A DNA stretch of 64,000 nucleotides from Bifidobacterium sp. ESL0800 (lineage in GTDB: Bacteria; Actinomycetota; Actinomycetes; Actinomycetales; Bifidobacteriaceae): positions 372,001 to 436,000 of the forward strand of contig NZ_CP113913.1 of assembly GCF_029395355.1 (NCBI RefSeq), given 5' to 3'. Below the pieces are notes generated by a model. That model was not told where the DNA came from and searched no databases. It saw only the letters and a list, made by a program, of their open reading frames with translations. This document shows, in pieces, positions 54,648 to 62,830 of this stretch. The translations under genes and the position numbers were made by a program. Numbering within the stretch: position 1 is the stretch's first letter; each line of letters begins with the position of its first letter.

Positions 54648-55587
54648 AAAAATCGCCGTCATCATCGACGAGGAGATGATCGGCCTGCACGCTGGTGGTG
54701 TCGCTTGCCTGTTCGATTACGGCGAGGGGCCGGTATCGCTGCGGGTCGGGGGCCGGGAGTGGCTCTACCGCGCGCCGCGGCCGACCTTCTGGAGGGCGAC
54801 GACCGACAACGACCGCGGCAACGGGTTCTCTGTCCGTTCGGCGCAATGGGTTGGAGCCGAACTGTTCAGTGCGGTCAAGGGGCTGCCCAAGCTGCAGGTG
54901 GACGGCAAACCGGTCGCCATCCCCTATACTCCCGCCGACGGCAGCACCGGCGGAAAGCTGGAGGCCTCCGACGTCTCGCTGAGCTATGTCTTCGTCACGC
55001 CCACGAATCCGTCGACCAGCGTGGATGTATGTTACCGCTTCGATGCCACGAGCCGGCTTTCGGTCCGCGTCCGCTACCACGGCCAGCCCGGCCTGCCGCA
55101 GCTGCCGGCGTTCGGTCTGAGGATGGTCATGCCGACGCCGGCCACCGGGTTCGCTTATTTCGGCCTGCCCGGCGAGACCTACCCCGACCGTCTCGGCTCG
55201 GGGCGTCGTCAGCTGGTCGAGGTCGAGGGCATGCCGGTCACCCCGTATCTGGTCCCGCAGGAATGCGGTATGCGCACCGATGTCGATTGGGTCAGGATCA
55301 CCCGCGAGACGACCCTGAACAACGCCGACGCCTCACGCGCCCCGTACAGCCTTACCGTCGCTAGCGTCGACAGGCCGCTGTCGTTCACCTGTCTGCCCTA
55401 TACGCCCCTTGAGCTGGAGAATGCCGACCACCAGGAGGAGCTGCCGCCCGTCAGGCGCACGGTGCTGACGGTCTACGGCGCCGTGCGTGGCGTCGGCGGC
55501 ATCGACAGCTGGGGTGCGGACGTCGGTGAACGCTATGCGATCAGCGGCGAGCAGGACCTGGAATTCGGCTTTGCCGTCACGCTCTGA
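54631..55587 (+). CDS. lacM: Beta-galactosidase small subunit LacM (GH2 domain 5)
   Basis: A 318-aa protein corresponding to the C-terminal beta-sandwich of LacZ: RPTFWRATTDNDRGNGF near the N-terminus, LPQLPAFGLRMVMP, GETYPDRLGS, PQECGMRTDVDWVRI and PLSFTCLPYTPLELENA. It completes the LacL active site in the heterodimer. The gene overlaps lacL by 17 nt in another frame, with AGGAGGTGA (54613-54621) inside lacL as ribosome site. A second ATG at 54640 is possible. Confidence 0.93.
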   Translation: MATMSEKIAVIIDEEMIGLHAGGVACLFDYGEGPVSLRVGGREWLYRAPRPTFWRATTDNDRGNGFSVRSAQWVGAELFSAVKGLPKLQVDGKPVAIPYTPADGSTGGKLEASDVSLSYVFVTPTNPSTSVDVCYRFDATSRLSVRVRYHGQPGLPQLPAFGLRMVMPTPATGFAYFGLPGETYPDRLGSGRRQLVEVEGMPVTPYLVPQECGMRTDVDWVRITRETTLNNADASRAPYSLTVASVDRPLSFTCLPYTPLELENADHQEELPPVRRTVLTVYGAVRGVGGIDSWGADVGERYAISGEQDLEFGFAVTL

Positions 55588-55664
55588 TGTGTCGGTAAGA
55601 AAGAGAATCGGTCTCATTCATACCGCCGCGTCGTGCTCTGCGGCATCGGGTTGATGCAAAAAAT

Positions 55665-55675
55665 ATCCACCTAAT
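55665..55675 (+). promoter_or_regulatory. Candidate operator ATCCACCTAAT, site 2
   Basis: The same 11-mer as at 37133-37143, again preceded by an A-run, 159 bp before the second POT gene and 78 bp after lacM. It may be a binding site for the locus regulator. Confidence 0.35.
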
Positions 55676-55833
55676 GACAATTTCGGAACCTTGCCGGTTT
55701 CCGGTGCGGAACCATAATGGAAAAGTTATGTGTCCGGCATTGCCGTCCGCTACAACGGTCGTCACGCGACAACCGTTGCCAAAGGCGATCGGGCGGTGGT
55801 TCTGGATGCGAATCATTGCGAGAAAGAAGCAAT

Positions 55834-57285
55834 ATGAAGAAGGAACGAACCTTCCTGGGTCATCCGCTTGGCATGGGTGTCCTGTCGGTGGTGCAATTCG
55901 GCAAGGGGTTCGCCAACTATGGCGTTTCCTCGATTCTGATCTACTATCTGTATAAGCAGGCGGCACAGGGTGGCCTGGGCTTCAGCGAGGACGTCGCCTC
56001 GCAGCTCACCACGGTCTACACCACGCTCTCCCTGCTCGCCGGACTTCTGGGCGGCTATCTCGCCGACCGGTTCTTCGGCCTGCAGCGGGCGATGTTCTGG
56101 GGCAACCTCTCGCTGTTCGTCGGTTGGGCCCTGCTCGCCGTCCCGCACGGCGGCATCCCGTTCTACTTCGCCTCCCAGGTGGTGCTGCTGATCGGCTTCG
56201 CCTGCATGGGCAGCGCCCAGAACGCGTTGGTCGGCAGAATGTACAGCAAGGACGATCCGAAGCGTGACACCGGTTTCGGCATGCTCTACGTGGTCAGTAA
56301 TGTCGGCGCGATCTCCCCGATGATCACCGGCGCCATCGCCATGGCGTTCAACTACAACGCCGGATTCGCGCTCGCCGCCCTGGTGCAGGGCGTCTGCTTC
56401 CTGACCTATGCGCTGTTGCATAAGAAGGTGTTCGGCGACATCGGCGCCGAGCCCACCGATCCCTTCCCTCCCGAACAGAAGAAGAAGGACATGACGGTTC
56501 TCGTCGTGGCCCTCGTCGTGGTGCTGGTCGCCCTGATCGTCCTGTTCGCCACCGGAATCCTGACGGCCAAGACCTTCAGCAACGGTGTGAGCACCATCAG
56601 TGTCTTCATCCCGTTCGTCTACATCATCTACATCGTGCGCAGCAAGAAGACCAACGGTCGCGAGCGTGTCCGCATGGGCGCTTTCGTCATCTTCTTCATC
56701 GGTGTGGCGCTGACCGGCATGATCTTCTACCTGTCCACCAGCGTGCTCGCCGTCTATGCCGAGAAGAACGTGAACACCACCCTGTTCGGTATCCACTTCT
56801 CGCCGGCGAGCTTCCAGACGGCCAGCGCGATCTTCGCCGTCGTCTTCGGCTCGTTCTTCAGTTGGCTTTGGCAGGCCCTCGACCGTCACCAGCCGTCCAC
56901 GGCCGTGAAGTTCGGTGTGGGCGTCTTCTGCTACGGCTTCGGTCCGTTGTTCATGGCCATTCCGCTTTCCATGCTTTCCAATGGCGGCCGTCAGAGCCCG
57001 ATGTGGCTGATTGCCTTCTACGCCATCATCACCATCGGCGAGGCCATCGTCTCCCCGTTGGGCGGCTCGGTGAGCTCCAAGCTTGCGCCGCAGGCGTTCC
57101 TGGCGCAGGTCGTGACGGTCTGGAACCTGGTCAATTCCACCGGTTCCGGCATGGCCACGCTGTCGATCAACTTCTATCAGAAGGGCCACGAATCGATGTT
57201 CTTCATCGTCATCGGCGTACTGACCTGCCTGGTCGGCTTCATCATCTGGCTGTTCAGGAGCCGTCTGAACAAGATGCTCGAGTAG
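55834..57285 (+). CDS. POT/PTR2-family transporter, divergent (2)
   Basis: A 483-aa membrane protein related to the one at 46967. POT features: GGYLADRFFGLQRAMFWG and MYSKDDPKRDTGFGMLYVVSNVGAISPMITG. The helix-1 ExxERFxYYG motif is again altered (QFGKGFANYG). Start at 55834 (MKKERTFLG); the site upstream is weak (GAAAGAAG), and a longer open frame from 55717 has no better support. It follows lacM by 246 bp with a candidate operator in between, and closes the hydrolase/peptidase locus; a hairpin terminator follows. Confidence 0.82.
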   Translation: MKKERTFLGHPLGMGVLSVVQFGKGFANYGVSSILIYYLYKQAAQGGLGFSEDVASQLTTVYTTLSLLAGLLGGYLADRFFGLQRAMFWGNLSLFVGWALLAVPHGGIPFYFASQVVLLIGFACMGSAQNALVGRMYSKDDPKRDTGFGMLYVVSNVGAISPMITGAIAMAFNYNAGFALAALVQGVCFLTYALLHKKVFGDIGAEPTDPFPPEQKKKDMTVLVVALVVVLVALIVLFATGILTAKTFSNGVSTISVFIPFVYIIYIVRSKKTNGRERVRMGAFVIFFIGVALTGMIFYLSTSVLAVYAEKNVNTTLFGIHFSPASFQTASAIFAVVFGSFFSWLWQALDRHQPSTAVKFGVGVFCYGFGPLFMAIPLSMLSNGGRQSPMWLIAFYAIITIGEAIVSPLGGSVSSKLAPQAFLAQVVTVWNLVNSTGSGMATLSINFYQKGHESMFFIVIGVLTCLVGFIIWLFRSRLNKMLE

Positions 57286-57309
57286 TGCAATCGCACTGAT
57301 TGCGCAATG

Positions 57310-57355
57310 GCGGGTCGTTCGTTCGGTCACGGTGGTGATCGGATGGACGACCCGC
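57310..57355 (+). terminator. Terminator after POT gene 2
   Basis: GCGGGTCGT (57310-57318) pairs with ACGACCCGC (57347-57355), followed by TTCGTTGTCTT. The rest of the 313-bp gap to proC (57286-57598) shows no gene. Confidence 0.7.
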
Positions 57356-57598
57356 TTCGTTGTCTTGGCACCATCATGAGTTCTGGCGCCGGGTCGGGGC
57401 GGAACCGGATTGGCGGGAACCGCCTTCATGCTCTTTTGGGACCGGGGTTGCCATAAGCTTGATATCGGGACGGGTTCTTCTATTGTCACGAGGTCCCGGC
57501 CGCCGTGGCCAGCAGGCCGGCGCGCGCCGGGTACACCATGACGGACGAACACAGACTTAGACAGACAACCGCAGACAACGCGACAGCAAGGAGTTCTT

Positions 57599-58405
57599 AT
57601 GGCAAGCGATATCAACGACGTCACGGTGGGATTCATCGGTTTCGGCAACATGGCGCAGGGCATCGCCAAAGGTCTGGCCAACGGGGGAGTGATCGACGGC
57701 TCGCAGATCGTCGCCAACTCCGGCCATTTCGACAAGGTGCAGGCCGCTACGGCGTCTATCGGCGCCAAGGCCACCCATAACGCCAAGGAGACCGTCGTCG
57801 CCTCGGATGTCATCGTCGTGGCCGTGAAGCCTGGTCAGATCGAAACCGCGCTCGCCGATGTCCTGGACGATCTGAAAGCCGAAGACAAATTCGTGGTCTC
57901 CATCGCCGCAGGCCGCAATCTTGACTATTATCAGGGGCTTCTGGGTGACGGTGCGCACGTGCAGTGCGTTATCCCCAACACACCCATCGAGGTCGGTCAG
58001 GGCATCCTCGTCACTGAGAACGCGAACACGCTCACCGATTCCCAGCGTGAGACTTTCGAGGCGCTGTTCTCGCCGATCGCCTTGATCGAACGGGTCGACA
58101 CCCCGCTGATGGACATCGGCTCGTCCGTGGCCGGCTGCGCGCCCGCATTCACCGCCATTTACATCGAGGCGCTCGCCGACGCCGGTGTGAAGTACGGCCT
58201 GAAGCGCGAGACCGCCTACCGTCTCGCCGCCAAGATGACCGAGGGCGTCGGAGCGCTTTACATGGCCACCGGCACCAACCCCGGAGCGATGAAGGACGCG
58301 GTCTGCTCGCCGGGCGGCACCACCATCAAAGGCGTCACCGAACTGGAAAAGCAGGGTTTCCGCGGCGCGGTGATCAGCGGCGTCGACGCCATCCAGAACG
58401 GCTGA
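57599..58405 (+). CDS. proC: Pyrroline-5-carboxylate reductase
   Basis: A 268-aa protein with an N-terminal NAD(P) Rossmann motif GFIGFGNMAQGIAKGL and VVAVKPGQ. The C-terminal P5CR signature is GTNPGAMKDAVCSPGGTTIKGV. It makes proline from pyrroline-5-carboxylate, the last step of proline synthesis. The start is ATG 57599, with AGCAAGGAG upstream. It stands after the POT terminator, so it is probably a separate unit, though its closeness to proline-peptide genes is suggestive. Confidence 0.94.
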   Translation: MASDINDVTVGFIGFGNMAQGIAKGLANGGVIDGSQIVANSGHFDKVQAATASIGAKATHNAKETVVASDVIVVAVKPGQIETALADVLDDLKAEDKFVVSIAAGRNLDYYQGLLGDGAHVQCVIPNTPIEVGQGILVTENANTLTDSQRETFEALFSPIALIERVDTPLMDIGSSVAGCAPAFTAIYIEALADAGVKYGLKRETAYRLAAKMTEGVGALYMATGTNPGAMKDAVCSPGGTTIKGVTELEKQGFRGAVISGVDAIQNG

Positions 58406-58605
58406 CCGGCGGCAATAAATGTATGGCCATGGCGTGTGTCTCCTCGAGGCGCGCGCCATGACGTTTTTGCGGCGTTTCTGCGCATTTTTCGGTTATAAGA
58501 TATGCTCTGAAACGCAAGTGCGGACGCCGATGCAGGAGCATTTGAAACCGGCGCAGTTGCGAACGCAAACGGTGATGAGCCTCAATCGGCAGAAAGGAGG
58601 CCGGC

Positions 58606-59241
58606 ATGGCAAGGATGATATTGGCGTCCCGCGTGCTGCCGGCCCTCCACGCGTTGCGGCGAGGGCTCTCCCGTCGCCATCGCGACCCGGCGTCGCCGAA
58701 ATGGCGGATCGCCTATATCCCCGCCGCCGACGACCACGAGCTCAGCCGCTGGTTCCGCCCTCTGGTCCGTCTGGCGATGCGGCTCAACGGTTTCCGGGTT
58801 CGCACCGTCGATTTGGCGACGACGATGCGCGACGAGGTCAAACGTTCCCTGGCGGCGTCGGATGTCATCTGGGTGGGTGGCGGCAACAGCTTCCATCTGT
58901 TGCATGAGCTGAAACGCAGCGGCGCCGGACGTGTCATCGCGTCTCTGGTGCACGCCGGCAAGCCCTACGTCGGCGTCTCGGCCGGGGCCGTCGTCGCCGC
59001 TCCCGACATCAGCTATATCGAGCCGATGGACGATCGCGCGGTTGCAGCCGACCTCGACGACACCGCCGGTCTCAATCTGGTCGATTTCCGTGTCATTCCG
59101 CACCTCGATCATCCATTCATGGGACGTGCCGCCCGGCTCATCGCCTCGCTGGAACGGCGGCGCGGGCATGTCACGCACGTCCTTGAAGACGCATGGACGG
59201 TGGTTGTCAACGACGCCAAGGTGCTTATCCATCGTCGGTAG
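58606..59241 (+). CDS. Peptidase S51 family protein (dipeptidase E-like)
   Basis: A 211-aa class-I-glutamine-amidotransferase-fold protein. DVIWVGGGNSFHLLHEL and the nucleophile elbow Ser in GVSAGAVVAAPD are typical of S51 peptidases, as is HLDHPFMG near the C-terminus. E. coli PepE cuts Asp-Xaa dipeptides; the specificity here is not known. The start has AAAGGAGG 6 nt upstream. The N-terminal ~30 residues are basic and may not be a true signal. Confidence 0.82.
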   Translation: MARMILASRVLPALHALRRGLSRRHRDPASPKWRIAYIPAADDHELSRWFRPLVRLAMRLNGFRVRTVDLATTMRDEVKRSLAASDVIWVGGGNSFHLLHELKRSGAGRVIASLVHAGKPYVGVSAGAVVAAPDISYIEPMDDRAVAADLDDTAGLNLVDFRVIPHLDHPFMGRAARLIASLERRRGHVTHVLEDAWTVVVNDAKVLIHRR

Positions 59242-59480
59242 TGGTAGGAAACGCATGCTTTTTGTGGGGAGTGTGTCTCGTCTGATTTCATCCCATTGTA
59301 TTGTTTCGCGTCTTACGTCATGGGATTGCCGTTGAGGCTGTGGTCGCCGGGTGGGGGTGTCGGCCGTTCCACGGAAACTGATGTGAGAATGCCGTGCCGT
59401 TTCCGTCGCTTCGGTTCGTCAATATCCCTATGATGGATATTGCTATGTTTGTGCAAAGCCATTTTGAAGGAGGGCCGGCG

Positions 59481-60620
59481 ATGCCACATCGTTCAGTATC
59501 GAGGCACGATGGACGTAACACTGTCGGGAAAGGTCGGCAATCGCTTCTCGTCCGTGCGGTGTTTGCCGGGTTGGCGCTTGCGGGTGCAGGTATCTGGGCC
59601 ATGTCGCCAAGGTCTTGCAAAGACCGCGAACGCAATCGTGTGCCGGCCATGCCGGATGTCTGGTATGCGCATCGCGGGCTTCACGACGCCGGTTCTGGTC
59701 TGTCTTCGCAATACCGTGAAAGCGACGGGGAATATATCAGACTCGCCCGTCGTATGGCCCGCAAGGCCGGGTATGGTGCGGGTCGGGAAAATGATGAGCG
59801 ACCCATCGCCCCGGAAAACTCGCTTGCCGCCTTTGCCGCGGCCTGCGAGGCAGGATACGGCATCGAACTTGACCTGCAGCTCACGGCCGACGACAGGGTC
59901 GTGGTGGCTCATGACCCGGACCTGCTGCGTGTGGCCGGTTGCCCTCAACGTGTCGCTGATCTGACATACGACCAATTGCGTCATATCCCGCTGTTCCCGA
60001 ACCCGAGCGTATACGGGGATGCCAAGGCCGAGCCTCTTTCGCAAGCCGAGTTGGAGGCGGAGAAGATCATGCCGTTGCCGCAGCAAAGCCAGTACCAGCA
60101 CGTCCCGCTGTTCTCTGACGTGCTGAAGGTTGTAGGCGGGCGTGTGCCGATTATCGTCGAGTACAAATTCGAAGGCAATTCGTGGGGCGCTCGCCAACGC
60201 TTGCTGATGGAAAGCGGCGACAAGCTGCTGCGTGACTATGACGGAGCGTATGTGGTGGAGTCGTTCAATCCGCTGGCCATGCGTTGGTATCGGCAGAACC
60301 ATCCCGAGGTTTTCCGCGGACAGCTTGCCGTTTCATCGCCATTCCCGATTGACCGAAATACTGATTTGCAGACGAATCTGCACTCGCTGCAACGTGGCAT
60401 CATCCCTTGGATCGCGGGCAAACTCGGCTTCAACTGGGTGTCGCGTCCGGATTTCGTGGCCTATGACTGGCATGGTGGTCGTTCGCCGCAGCTGCGCTTG
60501 GTTCGTGCGTTGGGTGCCGTGCCGGTGGCTTGGACCCCGCGTAGTGCCGAAGAGCTCGAACATTGCGTTCGTGATTTCGGCTACTTCATTTTCGAGTCGT
60601 TCATACCGTCGGAGAGCTGA
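59481..60620 (+). CDS. Membrane-anchored glycerophosphodiester phosphodiesterase
   Basis: A 379-aa protein. A basic N-terminus and one hydrophobic segment (about 20-42) anchor or export it. The GDPD domain follows: WYAHRGLHD (catalytic His-Arg), APENSLAAF, GIELDLQLTADDRVVVAHDPDL (Glu/Asp metal ligands and second His), VEYKFE and FVAYDWHGG. It would hydrolyse glycerophosphodiesters such as deacylated phospholipid heads or teichoic-acid units. The start at 59481 is set by AAGGAGGG at 59467-59474; the more upstream frame from 59394 lacks such a site. A hairpin terminator follows. Confidence 0.87.
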   Translation: MPHRSVSRHDGRNTVGKGRQSLLVRAVFAGLALAGAGIWAMSPRSCKDRERNRVPAMPDVWYAHRGLHDAGSGLSSQYRESDGEYIRLARRMARKAGYGAGRENDERPIAPENSLAAFAAACEAGYGIELDLQLTADDRVVVAHDPDLLRVAGCPQRVADLTYDQLRHIPLFPNPSVYGDAKAEPLSQAELEAEKIMPLPQQSQYQHVPLFSDVLKVVGGRVPIIVEYKFEGNSWGARQRLLMESGDKLLRDYDGAYVVESFNPLAMRWYRQNHPEVFRGQLAVSSPFPIDRNTDLQTNLHSLQRGIIPWIAGKLGFNWVSRPDFVAYDWHGGRSPQLRLVRALGAVPVAWTPRSAEELEHCVRDFGYFIFESFIPSES

Positions 60621-60644
60621 AGTATTAGCCGGTTCATAAACAGA

Positions 60645-60678
60645 GTGCGTCCGGCATGTTTCCATTTGCCGGACGCAC
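60645..60678. terminator. Hairpin between convergent glycerophosphodiesterase and lysP genes
   Basis: GTGCGTCCGGC (60645-60655) pairs perfectly with GCCGGACGCAC (60668-60678) over 11 bp with a 12-nt loop, between converging stop codons. T-runs are weak on both sides. Confidence 0.65.
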
Positions 60679-60705
60679 CCAAAGATCCACTATAATATCG
60701 GTTTT

Positions 60706-62331
60706 CTAGACCGTCGTTTCCTTGTTTTCGCTCTCCTTCGAGATATCAGATGGGGAAACGTCCACTTCATCCAGGGGGATGATGTGGGTGTGGTACTTGA
60801 TCTTGTAGCCGATGTAGAGGATCAGGACCAACGGCAGGCCGATGTAGGTGATGCCGATCTGCTGCCAATCCCAGTGGACGAACGCGTCGATGTTCTGCCC
60901 GCCGATCACCACGATGCACAGGATGAGCGCGATGATCGGGCCGAGCGGGAAGAGCTTCGCGTGGTACTTCAGCTCCGAAAGCTGGTGGCCTTGCTTGATG
61001 AACGCGCGACGGAAGCGGAAGTGGCTGATGGCGATGCCGACCCAGGCGATGAACCCGGTGAGTCCCGAGGCCGCGACGAGCCACATGTAGATCTTCTGGC
61101 CGAAGATTGAGGCGGCGAAGGTGGCCAGGGAGATGATGGTGGTGACGATAAGCGCGGCCAGCGGAATGCCGTGTTTGGTCGTGCGCGAGAAGAACTTCGG
61201 GGCGTAGCCGTCGCCGGCCAGCGAATAGAGCATGCGCGTCGAGGCATACATGCCCGAGTTGGCCGCCGAAAGCACTGCGGTCAGCACGATGGCGTTCATC
61301 AGGCTTGCGGCGAAGGCGAGGCCGGCGCGCTTGAAGACCAGCGTGAACGGCGACATCGCGATATTGCCGTCGGCCGCCGAAAGCAGGTTCGGGCTCGTGT
61401 AGGGGATGAGCGCGGCGATCACGAAGATCGAAAGGACATAGAAGAGCAGGATGCGCCAGAAGACGCTGTTGATGGCCTTTGGCACCGCGTGCTCCGGATC
61501 TGCCGATTCGCCCGCCGTCACGCCGATGAGCTCCGTGCCCTGGAACGAGAAGCCGGCGATGAGAAAGACGCTCAGGATGGCCGGGAACCCGCCGACGAAC
61601 GGGGCGTCCTTGTAGGTGAAGTTGCCGAAGCCGACCGCAGGATGGAACATGATGCCGAAGATCATGGCGAAGCCCAACACGAGGAAGACGATGACGGTGA
61701 TGACCTTGATCAGCGACAGCCAATATTCGGTCTCGCCGAACGCGGAGACGGTCAGGGCGTTGATCAGGAAGATGACCACCAACACGATGAGGCTCCAGAT
61801 CCAGCCAGGAGTGTGGGGCAGCCAATATTGGATCAGGAGGGCCGCGGTGGAGATATCGACGGCGACGGTGATGGCCCAGTTGAACCAATAGTTCCAGCCC
61901 ATGGCGAAGCCGAGAGCCGGGTCGACGTATTTGGCGTTGTAGGTCGCGAAGGAGCCAGAGACCGGCTGGTTGGTCGCCAGCTCGCCGAGGCTCGTCATCA
62001 AAAAGTAGACCATGATGCCCATGGCGATGTAGGCCACCAAGCCGCCGCCGGGGCCTGCCTTGGAGATGGTGGAGCCCGAGGTCATGAACAGGCCCGTGCC
62101 GATGCAGCCGCCGAGCGCGATCATCGAGACGTGGCGGGTCTTCAGGTTGCGTTGCACGCCGCCGTTGCCTGTTTTGCCTTTGTCGCCAAGCGAGGGGATG
62201 GGGTGCGTGGCCGCGGCCTTGATGTTCGGATCGGCCGATTGGTGTGCTGCTTTGCCGGCCTTCGCTCCTGTCGCCGTAGACTGGGACGAAGTGCTGGTTC
62301 CACTTTCGGTATGGTCGGTTGTTGCCGACAT
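60706..62331 (-). CDS. lysP: Amino-acid permease, LysP type
   Basis: A 541-aa APC-family permease. After a Ser/Thr/Ala-rich 60-residue N-terminus come the first helix RHVSMIALGGCIGTGLFMTSG, the GELATNQPVSGSFATYNAKYVDPALGFAMGWNYWFNW block and FQGTELIGVTAGES, which match the lysine-specific LysP branch of amino-acid:H+ symporters. About 12 helices. The start at 62331 has GGAAGGAAAG upstream. A likely lysine riboswitch in its leader independently supports lysine as substrate. Confidence 0.9.
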   Translation of the reverse strand: MSATTDHTESGTSTSSQSTATGAKAGKAAHQSADPNIKAAATHPIPSLGDKGKTGNGGVQRNLKTRHVSMIALGGCIGTGLFMTSGSTISKAGPGGGLVAYIAMGIMVYFLMTSLGELATNQPVSGSFATYNAKYVDPALGFAMGWNYWFNWAITVAVDISTAALLIQYWLPHTPGWIWSLIVLVVIFLINALTVSAFGETEYWLSLIKVITVIVFLVLGFAMIFGIMFHPAVGFGNFTYKDAPFVGGFPAILSVFLIAGFSFQGTELIGVTAGESADPEHAVPKAINSVFWRILLFYVLSIFVIAALIPYTSPNLLSAADGNIAMSPFTLVFKRAGLAFAASLMNAIVLTAVLSAANSGMYASTRMLYSLAGDGYAPKFFSRTTKHGIPLAALIVTTIISLATFAASIFGQKIYMWLVAASGLTGFIAWVGIAISHFRFRRAFIKQGHQLSELKYHAKLFPLGPIIALILCIVVIGGQNIDAFVHWDWQQIGITYIGLPLVLILYIGYKIKYHTHIIPLDEVDVSPSDISKESENKETTV

Positions 62332-62456
62332 ACTGCTTTCCTTCCGGTAGGGAAGAAGCCTACAGAGATGCGAATGGCCGTCAGTGCATTTGTCGCTTGA
62401 AAGCCGAGCTATGATATCGAGCCACGCCTCATCGCGAAAAAGCCTACAACGATTCT

Positions 62457-62608
62457 CATCGATAGCGCTCCGCGGCATTGGCCGCGACAGTCCTGGATCT
62501 CTTGGACCCAGGCCCAACTTCCCGCCGCGGAGGCGACCGGAAATTTCGGCTGGACTCCCTTTCACCGGCCTTCGCGGGCACCGCCGTGCCTCTGGTCGGT
62601 TACTGATG
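62457..62608 (-). promoter_or_regulatory. Lysine riboswitch (L box) upstream of lysP
   Basis: Reading the minus strand, the leader contains conserved L-box pieces in order: AGAGGCAC (62593 downward), GGTGAAAGGGAGTCCAGCCGAA, TTGGG with a CCTGG/CCAGG stem, ACTGTC, and GCTATC near the end. The terminal stem can form from CATCAGTA (62608-62601) and TATCGATG (62464-62457) with one mismatch. The second stem region is shorter than in the classical lysC example. Downstream, GGCTTCTTCC can pair with the ribosome site GGAAGGAAAGC of lysP, suggesting translational control. A candidate -10 box TATAGT lies at 62651-62646. The 499-bp gap 62332-62830 holds this leader and no gene. Confidence 0.75.
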
Positions 62609-62830
62609 GGTTCAGCGACCTCTTCTGTGATTGATGATAAGAGTGACTATAGGTGGTTTTCGCGACAAATCTGCCCAATACAATCAGCTGCTGGACGTTT
62701 GAGGATGCTGACCGCTTATGCGCGTCCCGATTTGCACGGTTGGGTTGCCGGTTGGGGCATTTGCCGCCGTTGCTTTGTTGGTTATCTGCCGACGTCAGGC
62801 AATCGGACCGTTGCTATACTCGTCGTCTGT

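Noticed and set aside
52755..55587. Frameshifted single lacZ gene
   Set aside because: Sizes, the 17-nt overlap and a dedicated AGGAGGTGA site for the second frame match natural LacL/LacM subunit genes.
62457..62608. T-box leader for lysP
   Set aside because: The GGCGGTGCCCGCG segment recalls a T-box antiterminator, but the core TGGNACCGCG is absent and L-box elements are present in order.
62457..62608. Cobalamin riboswitch
   Set aside because: GGTGAAAGGG resembles part of it, but the GCCCGCnACTGT core is missing and the downstream gene is an amino-acid permease.
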